A stretch of 18,965 nt of DNA, from assembly GCA_038239005.1 (NCBI GenBank), contig JBBSFE010000127.1, forward strand, positions 1-18,965, read 5' to 3'. Numbering within the stretch: position 1 is the stretch's first letter; every line of letters begins with the position of its first letter. The translations under genes were made by a program, and so were the position numbers. A model generated the notes under the pieces. That model had not been told where the DNA came from. It was given only the letters and a program-made list of their open reading frames with translations, and searched no databases. Source of the stretch: DASXHD01 sp038239005 (lineage in GTDB: Bacteria; Myxococcota_A; Polyangia; Polyangiales; Polyangiaceae). Below are positions 1 to 7,570 of this stretch, piece after piece.

Positions 1-2
1 AC

Positions 3-1331
3 TCGACGATAGAGGCTCTGCCCCGCATTTCACGCCTCGTTCATGCTCTCGTTCATCACGATCCAGTCGCCACAGAATCTTCCAGTGCCAACGATCGCCG
101 TATCCTGGCCGGCGTGCTCAGGGATGGAGTCAGACCCGTCGTGTGGCAACAGACGATGGGCCCGAACGCCGCGAAATCAGGCGCTGGGTGCGGCAACATC
201 AACCCACTCGGCATCACCGGCACGCCCGTCATCGATCCCGTGACGCGCACGCTCTTCCTCGACGCCGCCATCGGCGACAGCGGCGGGATCAACGAGCACG
301 AGATTCACGCGCTCAACATCGACGACGGCACCGAGCGCGCGAACTTCCCCGCGAAGGCATCGGCGGCGGTGTACATGACCAACAAGTTCAGCCCGCCGCT
401 CCAAAACCAACGCAGCGCGCTCCTGTATTTGAACGGCAACGTCTACGTCACGTACGGCGGACACGCCGGAGACTGCGGCGAGTACCACGGCTGGGTGCTC
501 TCCGTTCCGTATCCGGCCGGCGCCCCCATCGGCTCGTACGCGGCATCGATCGCAACGAACACGCGCGCCGCTGGCATCTGGGCCGTCGGCGGCCCCGCGA
601 GTGACGGCACCGACATCTACGTGACGACCGGCAACACATTCGGCGCGAGCACCTGGGTCGGCCAAGAAGCGGTGTTGCGTTTGAAGTCCGGCGCGACGTT
701 CTCCTCCGCAAACGCAGACTACTGGGCGCCGCACGATTACATCGCGCTCGACAACGGCGACACCGACATCGGTGGCAGCGGCGCGATGCTCGTCGACGTT
801 CCCGGCGCGACTCCCTCGAAGCTCGTCGTTGCCCTCGGCAAGAACGGCAACGTCTACTTGATGGATCGCGGCAACCTCGGCGGCATCGGCACGAGCACCA
901 ACACCGATGGCCTCAGCAACACGCACGTCGCGAGCGGCGAGATCATCAACGCGGGCGCGAGCATCACCACGAGCACCGGTACGTGGGTCATCTTCCGCAC
1001 GCTCAGCGGCGCCGGCGTCAACTGCAAGACGGGCAGCGGCGATCTCGTCGCGATGACGATCTCGAAAGCGTCGCCTCCGGTCGCCACGGTTCAGTGGTGC
1101 GCCACGAGCGGCACGCAAGCCTCACCGATGATCACATCGAGCGACGGCACGAGCGACGCCATCGTTTGGATGCCCGGCTCGAAGCTCAACGGCTACGACG
1201 TCAACACGGGCAACCACATCTACACGGGCACGGACACGCTGGCGGGTGTACGCAAGTTCAACGCCGCGATGGCAGCGAACGGCCACATCTACATCGCCGG
1301 CGACAACAAGGTTTATTCGTTCAAGCTTTGA
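3..1331 (+). CDS. Secreted PQQ-type beta-propeller protein (5' partial)
   Basis: The frame is open from the first bases of the window to the TGA at 1329-1331, so the N-terminus, probably with a signal peptide, lies upstream. A GTG at 114 would give 405 residues, but the frame reads on further upstream and this is probably not the true start. Repeated short beta-strand motifs typical of quinoprotein/BamB-like propellers are visible: GCGNINPLGITGTPVID, a GGHAGDCGEYHGWV segment, KLVVALGKNGNVYLMD, and a closing AANGHIYIAGDNKVYSF blade. Paired cysteines (GAGCG, GDCGEY, NCKTG, QWCATSG) fit an exported protein with disulphides. Proteins of this type are usually periplasmic or secreted; whether this one binds PQQ or is an enzyme cannot be told. 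It lies 23 bp upstream of kbl on the same strand. The propeller assignment is fairly sure, the role unknown. Confidence 0.8.
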   Translation, partial: STIEALPRISRLVHALVHHDPVATESSSANDRRILAGVLRDGVRPVVWQQTMGPNAAKSGAGCGNINPLGITGTPVIDPVTRTLFLDAAIGDSGGINEHEIHALNIDDGTERANFPAKASAAVYMTNKFSPPLQNQRSALLYLNGNVYVTYGGHAGDCGEYHGWVLSVPYPAGAPIGSYAASIATNTRAAGIWAVGGPASDGTDIYVTTGNTFGASTWVGQEAVLRLKSGATFSSANADYWAPHDYIALDNGDTDIGGSGAMLVDVPGATPSKLVVALGKNGNVYLMDRGNLGGIGTSTNTDGLSNTHVASGEIINAGASITTSTGTWVIFRTLSGAGVNCKTGSGDLVAMTISKASPPVATVQWCATSGTQASPMITSSDGTSDAIVWMPGSKLNGYDVNTGNHIYTGTDTLAGVRKFNAAMAANGHIYIAGDNKVYSFKL

Positions 1332-1354
1332 GATCGGAATAAGCTCGGCGGCAA

Positions 1355-2590
1355 ATGTTCGACGCCGCCAAAGCGATCTACGAAAAAACGCTCGCTGAAA
1401 TCCGCGAGGCTGGCCTCTTCAAAGAGGAGCGCGTCATCTCGTCGCCGCAAGGCGCGCAAATCAAGGCGAGCGAGCGCGAGGGCGCGGCCGCGCGTGACGT
1501 CCTCAACTTCTGCGCGAACAACTACCTCGGGCTCTCGTCGCATCCCGAGGTCATCGCCGCGGCCAAGCGCGAGATCGACGAGCGCGGCTTCGGGCTCTCG
1601 AGCGTGCGATTCATTTGCGGCACGCAGGACATCCACAAAGAGCTCGAGCACGCGATCTCGAGCTTCTTCGGCACCGAAGACACCATTCTCTACACATCGT
1701 GCTTCGACGCCAACGGCGGCATCTTCGAGACGATGCTCGGCGAGGACGACGCCATCATCTCGGACGCCCTCAACCACGCTTCCATCATCGATGGCATCCG
1801 GCTTTGCAAAGCCGAGCGCCATCGCTACCCGAACGGCGACATGGGTGCGCTCGAAGAAGCGCTCAAGAAGTCGATGAGCAAACGCCTTCGCATGATCGCC
1901 ACCGACGGCGTGTTCTCGATGGACGGTTACCTGGCGAAGCTCGATCAGATCTGCGATTTGGCCGAGAAATACAGCTCGATGGTGATGGTCGACGATTCGC
2001 ACGCCACCGGCTTCATCGGCCCGACGGGCCGCGGCACACCCGACCACTACGGCGTGATGAAACGCATCGACGTCATGACGGGCACGCTCGGCAAGGCGCT
2101 CGGCGGCGGCTCGGGCGGCTACACGACGGGTCGCAAAGAAGCGATCGCGCTCCTACGCCAGCGTTCGCGGCCGTATTTGTTTTCGAACACGCTCGCGCCC
2201 GCGATCGTCGGCGCGAGCCTCAAAGTGTTCGAGCTCCTCGACAAGACGAGCGAGCTCCGCGATCGCTCCGTCGCCAACACCAAGCGTTTTCGCGAAGGCA
2301 TCGTGAAGGCGGGGCTGCCCATCAAAGAAGGCATTCACCCGATCGTTCCCGTGATGCTCGGTGACGCCAAGCTCGCGCAAGATTTCTCGGCGGCCATGAT
2401 TCGCGAAGGCATCTTCGTGATCGGATTCTTCTTTCCGGTCGTCCCGAAAGGCGAAGCGCGCATTCGCGTGCAAATCAGCGCGGCACACACGTTCGAGCAA
2501 ATCGATCGCGCGCTCGTCGCGTTCGCGAAAGTCGGCAAGGAGCTCGGCGTCGTTCCCCCTGTCGGGGATCACGAAGCGCGTCGTACCTGA
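1355..2590 (+). CDS. kbl: Glycine C-acetyltransferase (2-amino-3-ketobutyrate CoA ligase)
   Basis: PLP-dependent alpha-oxoamine synthase family enzyme that cleaves 2-amino-3-oxobutyrate with CoA to glycine and acetyl-CoA, the second step of threonine breakdown. The 411-residue length is close to the usual ~398. Visible family signatures are NNYLGLSSHPEV (about 55-66), GFGLSSVRFICGTQDIHKELE (78-98), the cofactor-stacking His of LNHASIIDGIR (His141), MVDDSHATG (211-219; Asp213 and His216 region) and TGTLGKALGGGSGG, where Lys247 is the expected Schiff-base lysine. All key residues appear intact. Its TGA overlaps the ATG of the next gene (TGATG), suggesting translational coupling. An SDR-type threonine dehydrogenase, which makes its substrate, lies 2.3 kb downstream on the same strand. 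A related synthase (KAS/ALAS/BioF) is the alternative, but the overall sequence is best read as KBL. Confidence 0.96.
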   Translation: MFDAAKAIYEKTLAEIREAGLFKEERVISSPQGAQIKASEREGAAARDVLNFCANNYLGLSSHPEVIAAAKREIDERGFGLSSVRFICGTQDIHKELEHAISSFFGTEDTILYTSCFDANGGIFETMLGEDDAIISDALNHASIIDGIRLCKAERHRYPNGDMGALEEALKKSMSKRLRMIATDGVFSMDGYLAKLDQICDLAEKYSSMVMVDDSHATGFIGPTGRGTPDHYGVMKRIDVMTGTLGKALGGGSGGYTTGRKEAIALLRQRSRPYLFSNTLAPAIVGASLKVFELLDKTSELRDRSVANTKRFREGIVKAGLPIKEGIHPIVPVMLGDAKLAQDFSAAMIREGIFVIGFFFPVVPKGEARIRVQISAAHTFEQIDRALVAFAKVGKELGVVPPVGDHEARRT

Positions 2591-3147
2591 TGCGTGTTCA
2601 TCCCGCCAAGGACGCGCGCGCGACGTACGTGCTCGCGCACGGCGCGGGTGCCGGGCAATCGAGCGAATGGATCGTGCGGTACGCGAAGGCGCTGGCGAAG
2701 CGCGGCGTGCGCGTCGTGACGTTCGACTTTCCTGGTTCGCGAAAGAACCCGCCACTCATCGAGGCTTACCGGCGCGTCGTTGCTGACGTGCTCGCGAGGT
2801 TTCCGCACGAGCCGCTCTCGCTCGGCGGCAAATCGATGGGCGGGCGCATTGCGTCGATGATCGTTGCGGAATACACGCTTCCGGTAAGATCCCTCGTGTT
2901 TTTCGGGTATCCGCTGCACCCACCGAAGAAGCCCGAGACGCGGCGCGATGCGCATTTGCCGGACGTGAAGGCGCCGATGTTCTTCATCTCGGGCACGCGC
3001 GATCCGTTCGGCTCGGCGACGGAGATGCGTGAGCTCACGCGCAAGCTCGGCGCGAAGCTGATGCTCGTCGAAGGCGGCGACCACTCGCTCGGCTACGACT
3101 CGACGATCTGGGACGAAGCGGCGACGTTCATCCTTCAGTCGAAATAG
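2590..3147 (+). CDS. Alpha/beta hydrolase, KANL3/Tex30-like
   Basis: A small 185-residue alpha/beta hydrolase. An oxyanion-type segment VLAHGAGAG (14-22) is followed by the nucleophile elbow GGKSMGGR (Ser82). A GTRDPFG loop carries the likely acid Asp138, and GGDHSLG carries His165, so the catalytic triad is complete. The compact form and the GGKSMGGR elbow match the KANL3/Tex30 group of hydrolase-like proteins (dienelactone-hydrolase-like), whose substrates are mostly unknown. There is no signal peptide, so it is probably cytoplasmic. The ATG overlaps the kbl stop by one base, so the two are probably co-translated. That does not by itself link it to threonine metabolism. Its 3' end overlaps the convergent barrel gene by 13 bp. 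The fold is confident; the substrate is unknown. Confidence 0.85.
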   Translation: MRVHPAKDARATYVLAHGAGAGQSSEWIVRYAKALAKRGVRVVTFDFPGSRKNPPLIEAYRRVVADVLARFPHEPLSLGGKSMGGRIASMIVAEYTLPVRSLVFFGYPLHPPKKPETRRDAHLPDVKAPMFFISGTRDPFGSATEMRELTRKLGAKLMLVEGGDHSLGYDSTIWDEAATFILQSK

Positions 3148-4007
3148 AAACCGACGCCCGCGCCAACGCCCCAATAGCGTGCGTCGTCGGTGATGCGCGG
3201 GAAGTAGAACTGCGTTTTGAAATCGAGCCAGCGGTTGCACGACACGCCGAGCCCGAAGCCGAGCGAGATGTCGACGTTGCCCGGGCCCGTTGGGTAGACA
3301 TTTTGCGAGTACCAGCGCGGGCTGAACATCGGACCGAGAAACACTTTCGGGTGAACTTGAAACCAGATCGCGGCGGGCGCTTCGAACGTGAAGAGCGCGC
3401 CGCGCGGTTGACCGAAGAACGTGAAGTGGGTGTATGCGCCGAAGTCGAGGCGCACGTGGCGGCCGAGGTGGAGCGCCATCGGAACGCCAACGACTTGCGT
3501 GTAGACCGTGCCGTCTGCGAACGGGAAAATGGAGCGACCTTCGACACCGAGCTCGAAGATGTGTTTGAGGTGAAGGATGCGACCGCGAACGCGGAGCTCG
3601 GGGTTCGTGACGGCGGAGTTACCGTAGATGCCGTTGTCAGCGGCGCCGTAAAACGCGACTTGGTCGTACATGCGGCCGTAGGAGTCGGCGCTCGTGATGA
3701 TGCCTTCGTTGATGCCGAGGTTGTCGGTGAAGCCGCGGAAGCCGACGTGGAGGCCGATGTCGACGCGGCTCGCGATGCCGAGCACGCCATCCACGCTCAC
3801 GCCCGAGCCGTAGAAGTTGCAGCCGCCGTTGCACGGAGGTGGGCCGTCTTCGTAGGTGTGTGCGAAGGAGCCACCGAGATCGATGGTGCCCGCGACCGGA
3901 CCTGGGAGCGTCAACAGCCGATCGACCCAACGCGGCGTTGCATCCGCGTCGCGCGCGACGAACATCGCGAGTCCGAGCATGGCTACTGCGGCTTTGCGTG
4001 CGAACAT
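3135..4007 (-). CDS. Exported outer-membrane beta-barrel-like protein
   Basis: A 290-residue protein beginning MFARKAAVAMLGLAMFVARDADA, a clear signal peptide with cleavage after ADA. The mature part is rich in alternating hydrophobic/polar strands with many Gly and aromatic residues (for example VDIGLHVGFRGF, RLDFGAYTHFTFF, DISLGFGLGVSC) and ends in the aromatic strand VGVGAGVGFYFD. This is typical of outer-membrane barrels, although the last residue is Asp rather than Phe. A CNGGC pair lies near residue 60. The frame extends upstream to 4310, but the ATG at 4007 is chosen because it immediately precedes the signal peptide. It is divergent from the lipoate-ligase-like gene with 19 bp between starts, and convergent with the hydrolase gene. 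I do not recognise a named family; exported barrel is the most I can support. Confidence 0.75.
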   Translation of the reverse strand: MFARKAAVAMLGLAMFVARDADATPRWVDRLLTLPGPVAGTIDLGGSFAHTYEDGPPPCNGGCNFYGSGVSVDGVLGIASRVDIGLHVGFRGFTDNLGINEGIITSADSYGRMYDQVAFYGAADNGIYGNSAVTNPELRVRGRILHLKHIFELGVEGRSIFPFADGTVYTQVVGVPMALHLGRHVRLDFGAYTHFTFFGQPRGALFTFEAPAAIWFQVHPKVFLGPMFSPRWYSQNVYPTGPGNVDISLGFGLGVSCNRWLDFKTQFYFPRITDDARYWGVGAGVGFYFD

Positions 4008-4026
4008 GCTTCGACGGTACCGCAAG

Positions 4027-4923
4027 ATGACGACTCCGGGCGTGTGGCAATTCGGGACTCGCGATCTGCGCGCGACTGCGTACGCATCGCGTGACGCCAT
4101 GACTCGCCCGCTCGCATTCGAACGGCAAATCGAAATTGGCTGGCCGAGCGAAGACGGAATTCTCCGTGGGGCGATGCAACGCACATCGGACGCACCCGCC
4201 GGCGCGATTCGACGCGGCACTCCGGGATGCGCCGTTCGCGTCGGGCCCGGAACACTGCACGTGATCGTCGCGCTCGCTCGACTCGACTGCGACGAGAGCA
4301 AGATCCTCAATCGTCACGTGCGACCGCTGCTTCACGCGATCACGAAAGCGACGAGCGTGCCCGCGCGCTATTTCGATCGCGATTGGATCGACGTGAAAAG
4401 CCGGCCCGTGGGCCACATCGGGTTCGCGCACGAGCGCGCGAGCGGGCGAGCCATCGTCGAGGCGTTCATCGCCGCGAGCACGCCCTTTTCTGTGGAGACG
4501 CGCGGCTCGTATCTCGGGAAGGTGCCCACGACGCTCGAGGAAGCTTGCGGCCGCGCGATCGACATCGAGAAATTGGAGCGCGCAGTCATCGCGGAATTCG
4601 GAGTCGGAGTCGGAGTCGGAGTCGGAGTCGGAGACGGAGTCGGAGACGGAGACGGGGACGCAGACGGACCCTGGGCCGCTCGCGGCGAGGAAGCGATTGG
4701 GGCGATTTGTGCGGGGCGCGACGCAAGCGGGCGAATGCGCGTGGGTGGCGAATGGATGGGGTCGTTCGACGCAGTGCGTGATTTGGAAGATCGATTGGCG
4801 CGTGGTGAAGACGTGCGTGCGGCTGTTGACGCCGCGTTTGGGGCGCCGCGCACCGCGCTCTTCGGGGTTCGATCGCTTGTGTCGTTTTTCGACGCAATCA
4901 CGCTCGCGAAATCTTTCGGGTAG
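4027..4923 (+). CDS. Lipoate-protein-ligase-like protein (BPL/LplA/LipB fold), degenerate active site
   Basis: A 298-residue protein. RRGTPGCAVRVGPGTLHVIVALA (62-84) aligns with the LplA motif RRSSGGGAVFHDLGN and the strand after it. DWIDVKSRPVGHIGFAH (119-135) aligns with the substrate/adenylate loop. SYLGKVPTTLEEACGR (161-176) resembles the segment that follows the catalytic domain in this superfamily, and a C-terminal GRMRVGGEWMGSFDAVRDLEDRLARGED resembles the small LplA accessory domain. The usual Lys of the GRKxxG loop seems replaced by Pro (SRPVG), and the Gly triplet by TPGCA, so activity as a normal ligase is uncertain. The two domains are joined by a (Gly-Val/Asp)n tract coded by hexanucleotide repeats. 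The start is ATG 4027; ATG 4006 in the same frame would overlap the divergent gene. The gene ends 9 bp before the threonine dehydrogenase. Family moderately confident, function inferred. Confidence 0.6.
   Translation: MTTPGVWQFGTRDLRATAYASRDAMTRPLAFERQIEIGWPSEDGILRGAMQRTSDAPAGAIRRGTPGCAVRVGPGTLHVIVALARLDCDESKILNRHVRPLLHAITKATSVPARYFDRDWIDVKSRPVGHIGFAHERASGRAIVEAFIAASTPFSVETRGSYLGKVPTTLEEACGRAIDIEKLERAVIAEFGVGVGVGVGVGDGVGDGDGDADGPWAARGEEAIGAICAGRDASGRMRVGGEWMGSFDAVRDLEDRLARGEDVRAAVDAAFGAPRTALFGVRSLVSFFDAITLAKSFG
4600..4665 (+). repeat. In-frame hexanucleotide tandem repeat (GGAGTC/GGAGAC)
   Basis: Five perfect GGAGTC units (4600-4629) are followed by six further units that are mostly GGAGAC, with one GGAGTC, one GGGGAC and one GCAGAC. 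The tract encodes residues 192-213 of the lipoate-ligase-like protein, an alternating Gly-Val then Gly-Asp linker between its catalytic and C-terminal domains. Six-base units keep the reading frame when units are gained or lost, so the linker length could vary between strains. Confidence 0.95.
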
Positions 4924-4932
4924 GCTCGGGGC

Positions 4933-5970
4933 GTGCGCCGAAAACCAGTTGTTCTCGTCACGGGCGCGAACGGCGAGATGGGCCACGGGCTCATCCACGC
5001 ACTCGCAAAAGATCACGCTCACGCGTACGACGTCCTCGCGCTCGACATCAAAGAGATCAGCGCCGAGATGCGTCCGCTCTGCACCGCGACCATCGCGGGC
5101 GACATCCTCGATCGTCACATGCTCGAAAGGCTCGTGAGCGAGTACGAGATCCACGCGATCTTCCACCTCGCCGCACTGCTCTCGACGCGTAGCGAGTTCA
5201 CACCCGAGACCGCACACGAAGTGAACGTGACAGGCACACTCAACTTGCTTCGCCTCGCGGTCGAGCAAGCGCGCTGGCACGGCAAGCCCGTGAAGTTTTT
5301 GTTTCCGAGCTCGATCGCCGTCTACGGAATTCCGTCGCTCGCCGACAAACGCAAAGCCGGCAAAGTCGACGAGACACAATGTTTGATGCCCACGACGATG
5401 TACGGCTGCAACAAGCTCTACTGCGAGCACCTCGGTCGTTACTTCGCCGAGCACTATCGCCAGCTCGCGGAAGATTTCGTCCCGACGCGCGCGGGCGTCG
5501 ATTTTCGCAGCATCCGTTTTCCGGGATTGATCAGCGCGTTCACGCTGCCGAGCGGCGGCACTAGCGACTACTTGCCCGAGATGCTTCACGCCGCAGCGCA
5601 GAACGTTCCGTATGATTGCTTCGTGCGCGAAGACACACGCATCCCCTTCATGGTGATGCCCGACGCCATCGACGCGCTCTTGATGTTGATGGACGCCCCG
5701 GCCGAAAAACTGTCGACGCACGTCTACAACATCTCCGCCTTCGCCCCGAGCGCGCGCGAGTTCGCGGAGCTCGTACGCACCGCGTTCCCCGCGAGCGAAA
5801 TGAGCTTCGTCGCCGACATGCGCCGCCAAGCCATCGTCGACTCATGGCCCGAAGAATGCGACGACCACGCCGCGCGCACCGACTGGGGTTTCATGCCCAA
5901 GTACGACTTGAAGCGAGCCTTCAGCGAGTACTTGTTGCCCAACGTAAAGAAGCGCTACCAGCCCACATGA
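4933..5970 (+). CDS. tdh: L-threonine 3-dehydrogenase, SDR (NAD-dependent epimerase-like) type
   Basis: NAD-dependent oxidation of L-threonine to 2-amino-3-oxobutyrate, the substrate of KBL. The 345-residue protein belongs to the extended short-chain dehydrogenase/GalE-like type of ThrDH, not the zinc-dependent alcohol-dehydrogenase type of E. coli. VTGANGEMG (9-17) is the Rossmann GxxGxxG; SSIAVYG (126-132) supplies the catalytic Ser; Tyr157 and Lys161 in MYGCNK form YxxxK. The run FRSIRFPGLIS / LPSGGTSDYLPEMLHAA / REDTRIPFMVMPDAIDALLMLM is characteristic of this ThrDH group. The start is GTG 4933, the first in-frame start giving a complete Rossmann strand, 9 bp after the upstream stop, implying co-transcription with the lipoate-ligase-like gene. 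The downstream neighbour is convergent across a gap rich in inverted repeats. Confidence 0.92.
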   Translation: MRRKPVVLVTGANGEMGHGLIHALAKDHAHAYDVLALDIKEISAEMRPLCTATIAGDILDRHMLERLVSEYEIHAIFHLAALLSTRSEFTPETAHEVNVTGTLNLLRLAVEQARWHGKPVKFLFPSSIAVYGIPSLADKRKAGKVDETQCLMPTTMYGCNKLYCEHLGRYFAEHYRQLAEDFVPTRAGVDFRSIRFPGLISAFTLPSGGTSDYLPEMLHAAAQNVPYDCFVREDTRIPFMVMPDAIDALLMLMDAPAEKLSTHVYNISAFAPSAREFAELVRTAFPASEMSFVADMRRQAIVDSWPEECDDHAARTDWGFMPKYDLKRAFSEYLLPNVKKRYQPT

Positions 5971-5989
5971 CTCCACGAGATCGTATGCG

Positions 5990-6034
5990 TCAACCGATCG
6001 GTAGCAGCCAAAATAAGGGCTATCGATCGGTTGA
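5990..6034. repeat. Imperfect long hairpin in convergent intergenic gap
   Basis: The arms CAACCGATCG (5991-6000) and CGATCGGTTG (6024-6033) are perfectly complementary, extended by a T-A pair outside. Inside, TAGC/GCTA and a further short GC-rich match continue the stem with a mismatch, around an AAAATAA loop. It lies about 20 bp after the tdh stop. No T-run follows on either strand, so it is not a classical intrinsic terminator. It could still be an RNA 3'-end structure or a protein-binding palindrome. Confidence 0.7.
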
Positions 6035-6069
6035 ACGTGGCCGGTCCAGACATCAGACGCCCAAAGTCC

Positions 6070-6097
6070 GTCTCCCGTTCGGATCCGAACGGGAGAC
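6070..6097. terminator. Perfect 28-bp palindrome, possible bidirectional terminator
   Basis: A fully self-complementary 28-bp sequence centred on GGATCC, with half-arm GTCTCCCGTTCGGA. It sits between the convergent tdh and porin genes, where a two-way terminator is expected. Only a short TTT follows on the plus strand, so the terminator role is inferred. The first arm (CGTCTCC, 6069-6075) can alternatively pair with GGAGACG at 6107-6113, giving two mutually exclusive hairpins. A dimeric-protein operator is the other reading. Confidence 0.5.
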
Positions 6098-6118
6098 CTC
6101 CCTTTCGGAGACGTCCTG

Positions 6119-7570
6119 TTAGAGGCGCCCTTGGAGGACGAACGAGAGGGTGTCGATTTGCTTCGTGTCGCCCGCGGGGCCCGAGGGGCGGATGGTGTCG
6201 ATTGCGTGGGCGTATTCGAGCATGGCTTGGATGCGCGGGCCGATCGGTTCCAGGATTTTTTGCATCTCGGGGACGATGTGGACTGCGAGGACGGCGCCAA
6301 GCGTGTGGCGCGCGTCGTTCGCGAGATTCACGTCGGGCGAGTAGTAGTCCCAGCGCGCGCCTAGCGTGAAGAAGCGGCCGAGGTCTTGGTCGAGGCGAAC
6401 GAGCGCGCCCACTTCGGTGCGGTCGACGACGCTTTGCGTGAGGTCGAGCGGGATCGCGGGGAGGTTGCCCGGGTCGATGATGCCGCGGTCCATGTTGTTG
6501 CCGACGACGAATTCGCCGAACGCGCGCGTCTCGCCTAGGCGCGTGCGGATGTGCGCGCCGAGGTTGGCGTCCCACGCGTAGCGTGTGTACTGCTTGAAGC
6601 GCAGATTCACTGCATCGACGAGCGCGCCTTCACCGACGTAGCCGCTCGTTCCGAATTCGAAATCGCCGAGCGTGACGTCGAGGCTCAGCGTGCCGTCTTT
6701 GGGGCGATTGAGATCGAGGTTCGCGCCGTGGTCGAGCTCGCCGAACGTGCGGCCGTTGATGAGCGCGAGCTGGAGGTCGACCTTCTTCGTCATGAGCATC
6801 GCGGCGCGAAGGCCGAGATCGAAATCGCCGGGGAGCATGTTGCGCTGAAAGTAGCTGCGCTCGATGAAGGAGCGATCGCCGTGGTGCTCGCGCCATTCGT
6901 TTCCGAACGGGACCTCGAACGAGCCCGCGCCGATCTCCACAATCATTCGCCGAGAGAGTGGCAAACGCGCGATCGCCTCGATTTGCCGGGCGATCGTCGC
7001 ACTGCCTGGAACGCTCGGATCGCGCGGAACGGGCTCGATCTCGAAAACGAAGCGCGCGTATTCGCTCGGAAGAAAATCGAGCTTGAGGCGAGCGCGGCGC
7101 AGGCGGAAGAAATCTGGATTCGTCGTGCCCGCCGGCGTTGCGGTGACGTCGTTCGACCCGATGCCCGGCGGAAGCGCTCCGCTGCTCGCGTTCGGTGACG
7201 CCGCGGCGTTGTAGAAATTCCAAATCAGCTGCGGCTGGAGAAGAAGCGACGGCACGAGCCACTCGACCCACGGCGTTGGCTCGCGATTCCGCATCTCGCG
7301 TTCGAGCTGGGCGATGCGGTGCTCGAGCTCGCGCATGCGTGGCCCTTCGGGCGCTGCGGTCGTTTGCGTGTGCTCCGGTGAGAGCACGTCGACGCCCGAG
7401 ACACTGAGCGGTTGGTCCCACGGGGGTGGCGTGGGCGGCGTGAGCCTTTGTGGCGCGGCCTGCGGATCAAACGGCGAGGGCGGTAGCATGTTCGGCGATT
7501 CGCGCGTCTGCGCGCTCGCCGATGCCGCGAGGAGTGTTGCACTGAGAAATACGGTGGTCGCAGGTCGCAT
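6119..7570 (-). CDS. Outer-membrane porin, OprO/OprP (phosphate-selective porin)-like
   Basis: A 483-residue exported protein. Residues 1-20 are a signal peptide ending ASASA. A Pro-rich stretch (about 29-53) and a short coiled coil RMRELEHRIAQLEREMRNRE (79-97) follow, then a long barrel region containing FFRLRRARLKLDFLPSEYARFVFEIEP, EIGAGSFEVPFGNEW, DFDLGLRAAM and repeated amphipathic strands. The RRARLKxxF...G..P.PFG pattern is seen in the OprO/OprP family. A periplasmic coiled coil before the barrel also occurs in several such porins. Phosphate specificity is not demonstrable. The ATG at 7570 overlaps the TGA of the upstream HD-GYP gene (TGATG); GTG 7573 one codon earlier is possible. It is the last gene of a three-gene minus-strand operon, ending near the palindromes. 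Confidence 0.8.
   Translation of the reverse strand: MRPATTVFLSATLLAASASAQTRESPNMLPPSPFDPQAAPQRLTPPTPPPWDQPLSVSGVDVLSPEHTQTTAAPEGPRMRELEHRIAQLEREMRNREPTPWVEWLVPSLLLQPQLIWNFYNAAASPNASSGALPPGIGSNDVTATPAGTTNPDFFRLRRARLKLDFLPSEYARFVFEIEPVPRDPSVPGSATIARQIEAIARLPLSRRMIVEIGAGSFEVPFGNEWREHHGDRSFIERSYFQRNMLPGDFDLGLRAAMLMTKKVDLQLALINGRTFGELDHGANLDLNRPKDGTLSLDVTLGDFEFGTSGYVGEGALVDAVNLRFKQYTRYAWDANLGAHIRTRLGETRAFGEFVVGNNMDRGIIDPGNLPAIPLDLTQSVVDRTEVGALVRLDQDLGRFFTLGARWDYYSPDVNLANDARHTLGAVLAVHIVPEMQKILEPIGPRIQAMLEYAHAIDTIRPSGPAGDTKQIDTLSFVLQGRL

Noticed and set aside
177..1118. A 313-residue minus-strand frame opposite the first propeller gene
   Set aside because: It shows Arg/Ala/Val-rich composition typical of a reverse shadow, while the plus frame has propeller motifs.
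3637..5829. A 730-residue minus-strand open frame across the lipoate-ligase-like and threonine dehydrogenase genes
   Set aside because: Its sequence is Arg/Ala-rich with no family pattern, and the plus-strand frames carry clear conserved motifs. High GC makes long shadow frames common.
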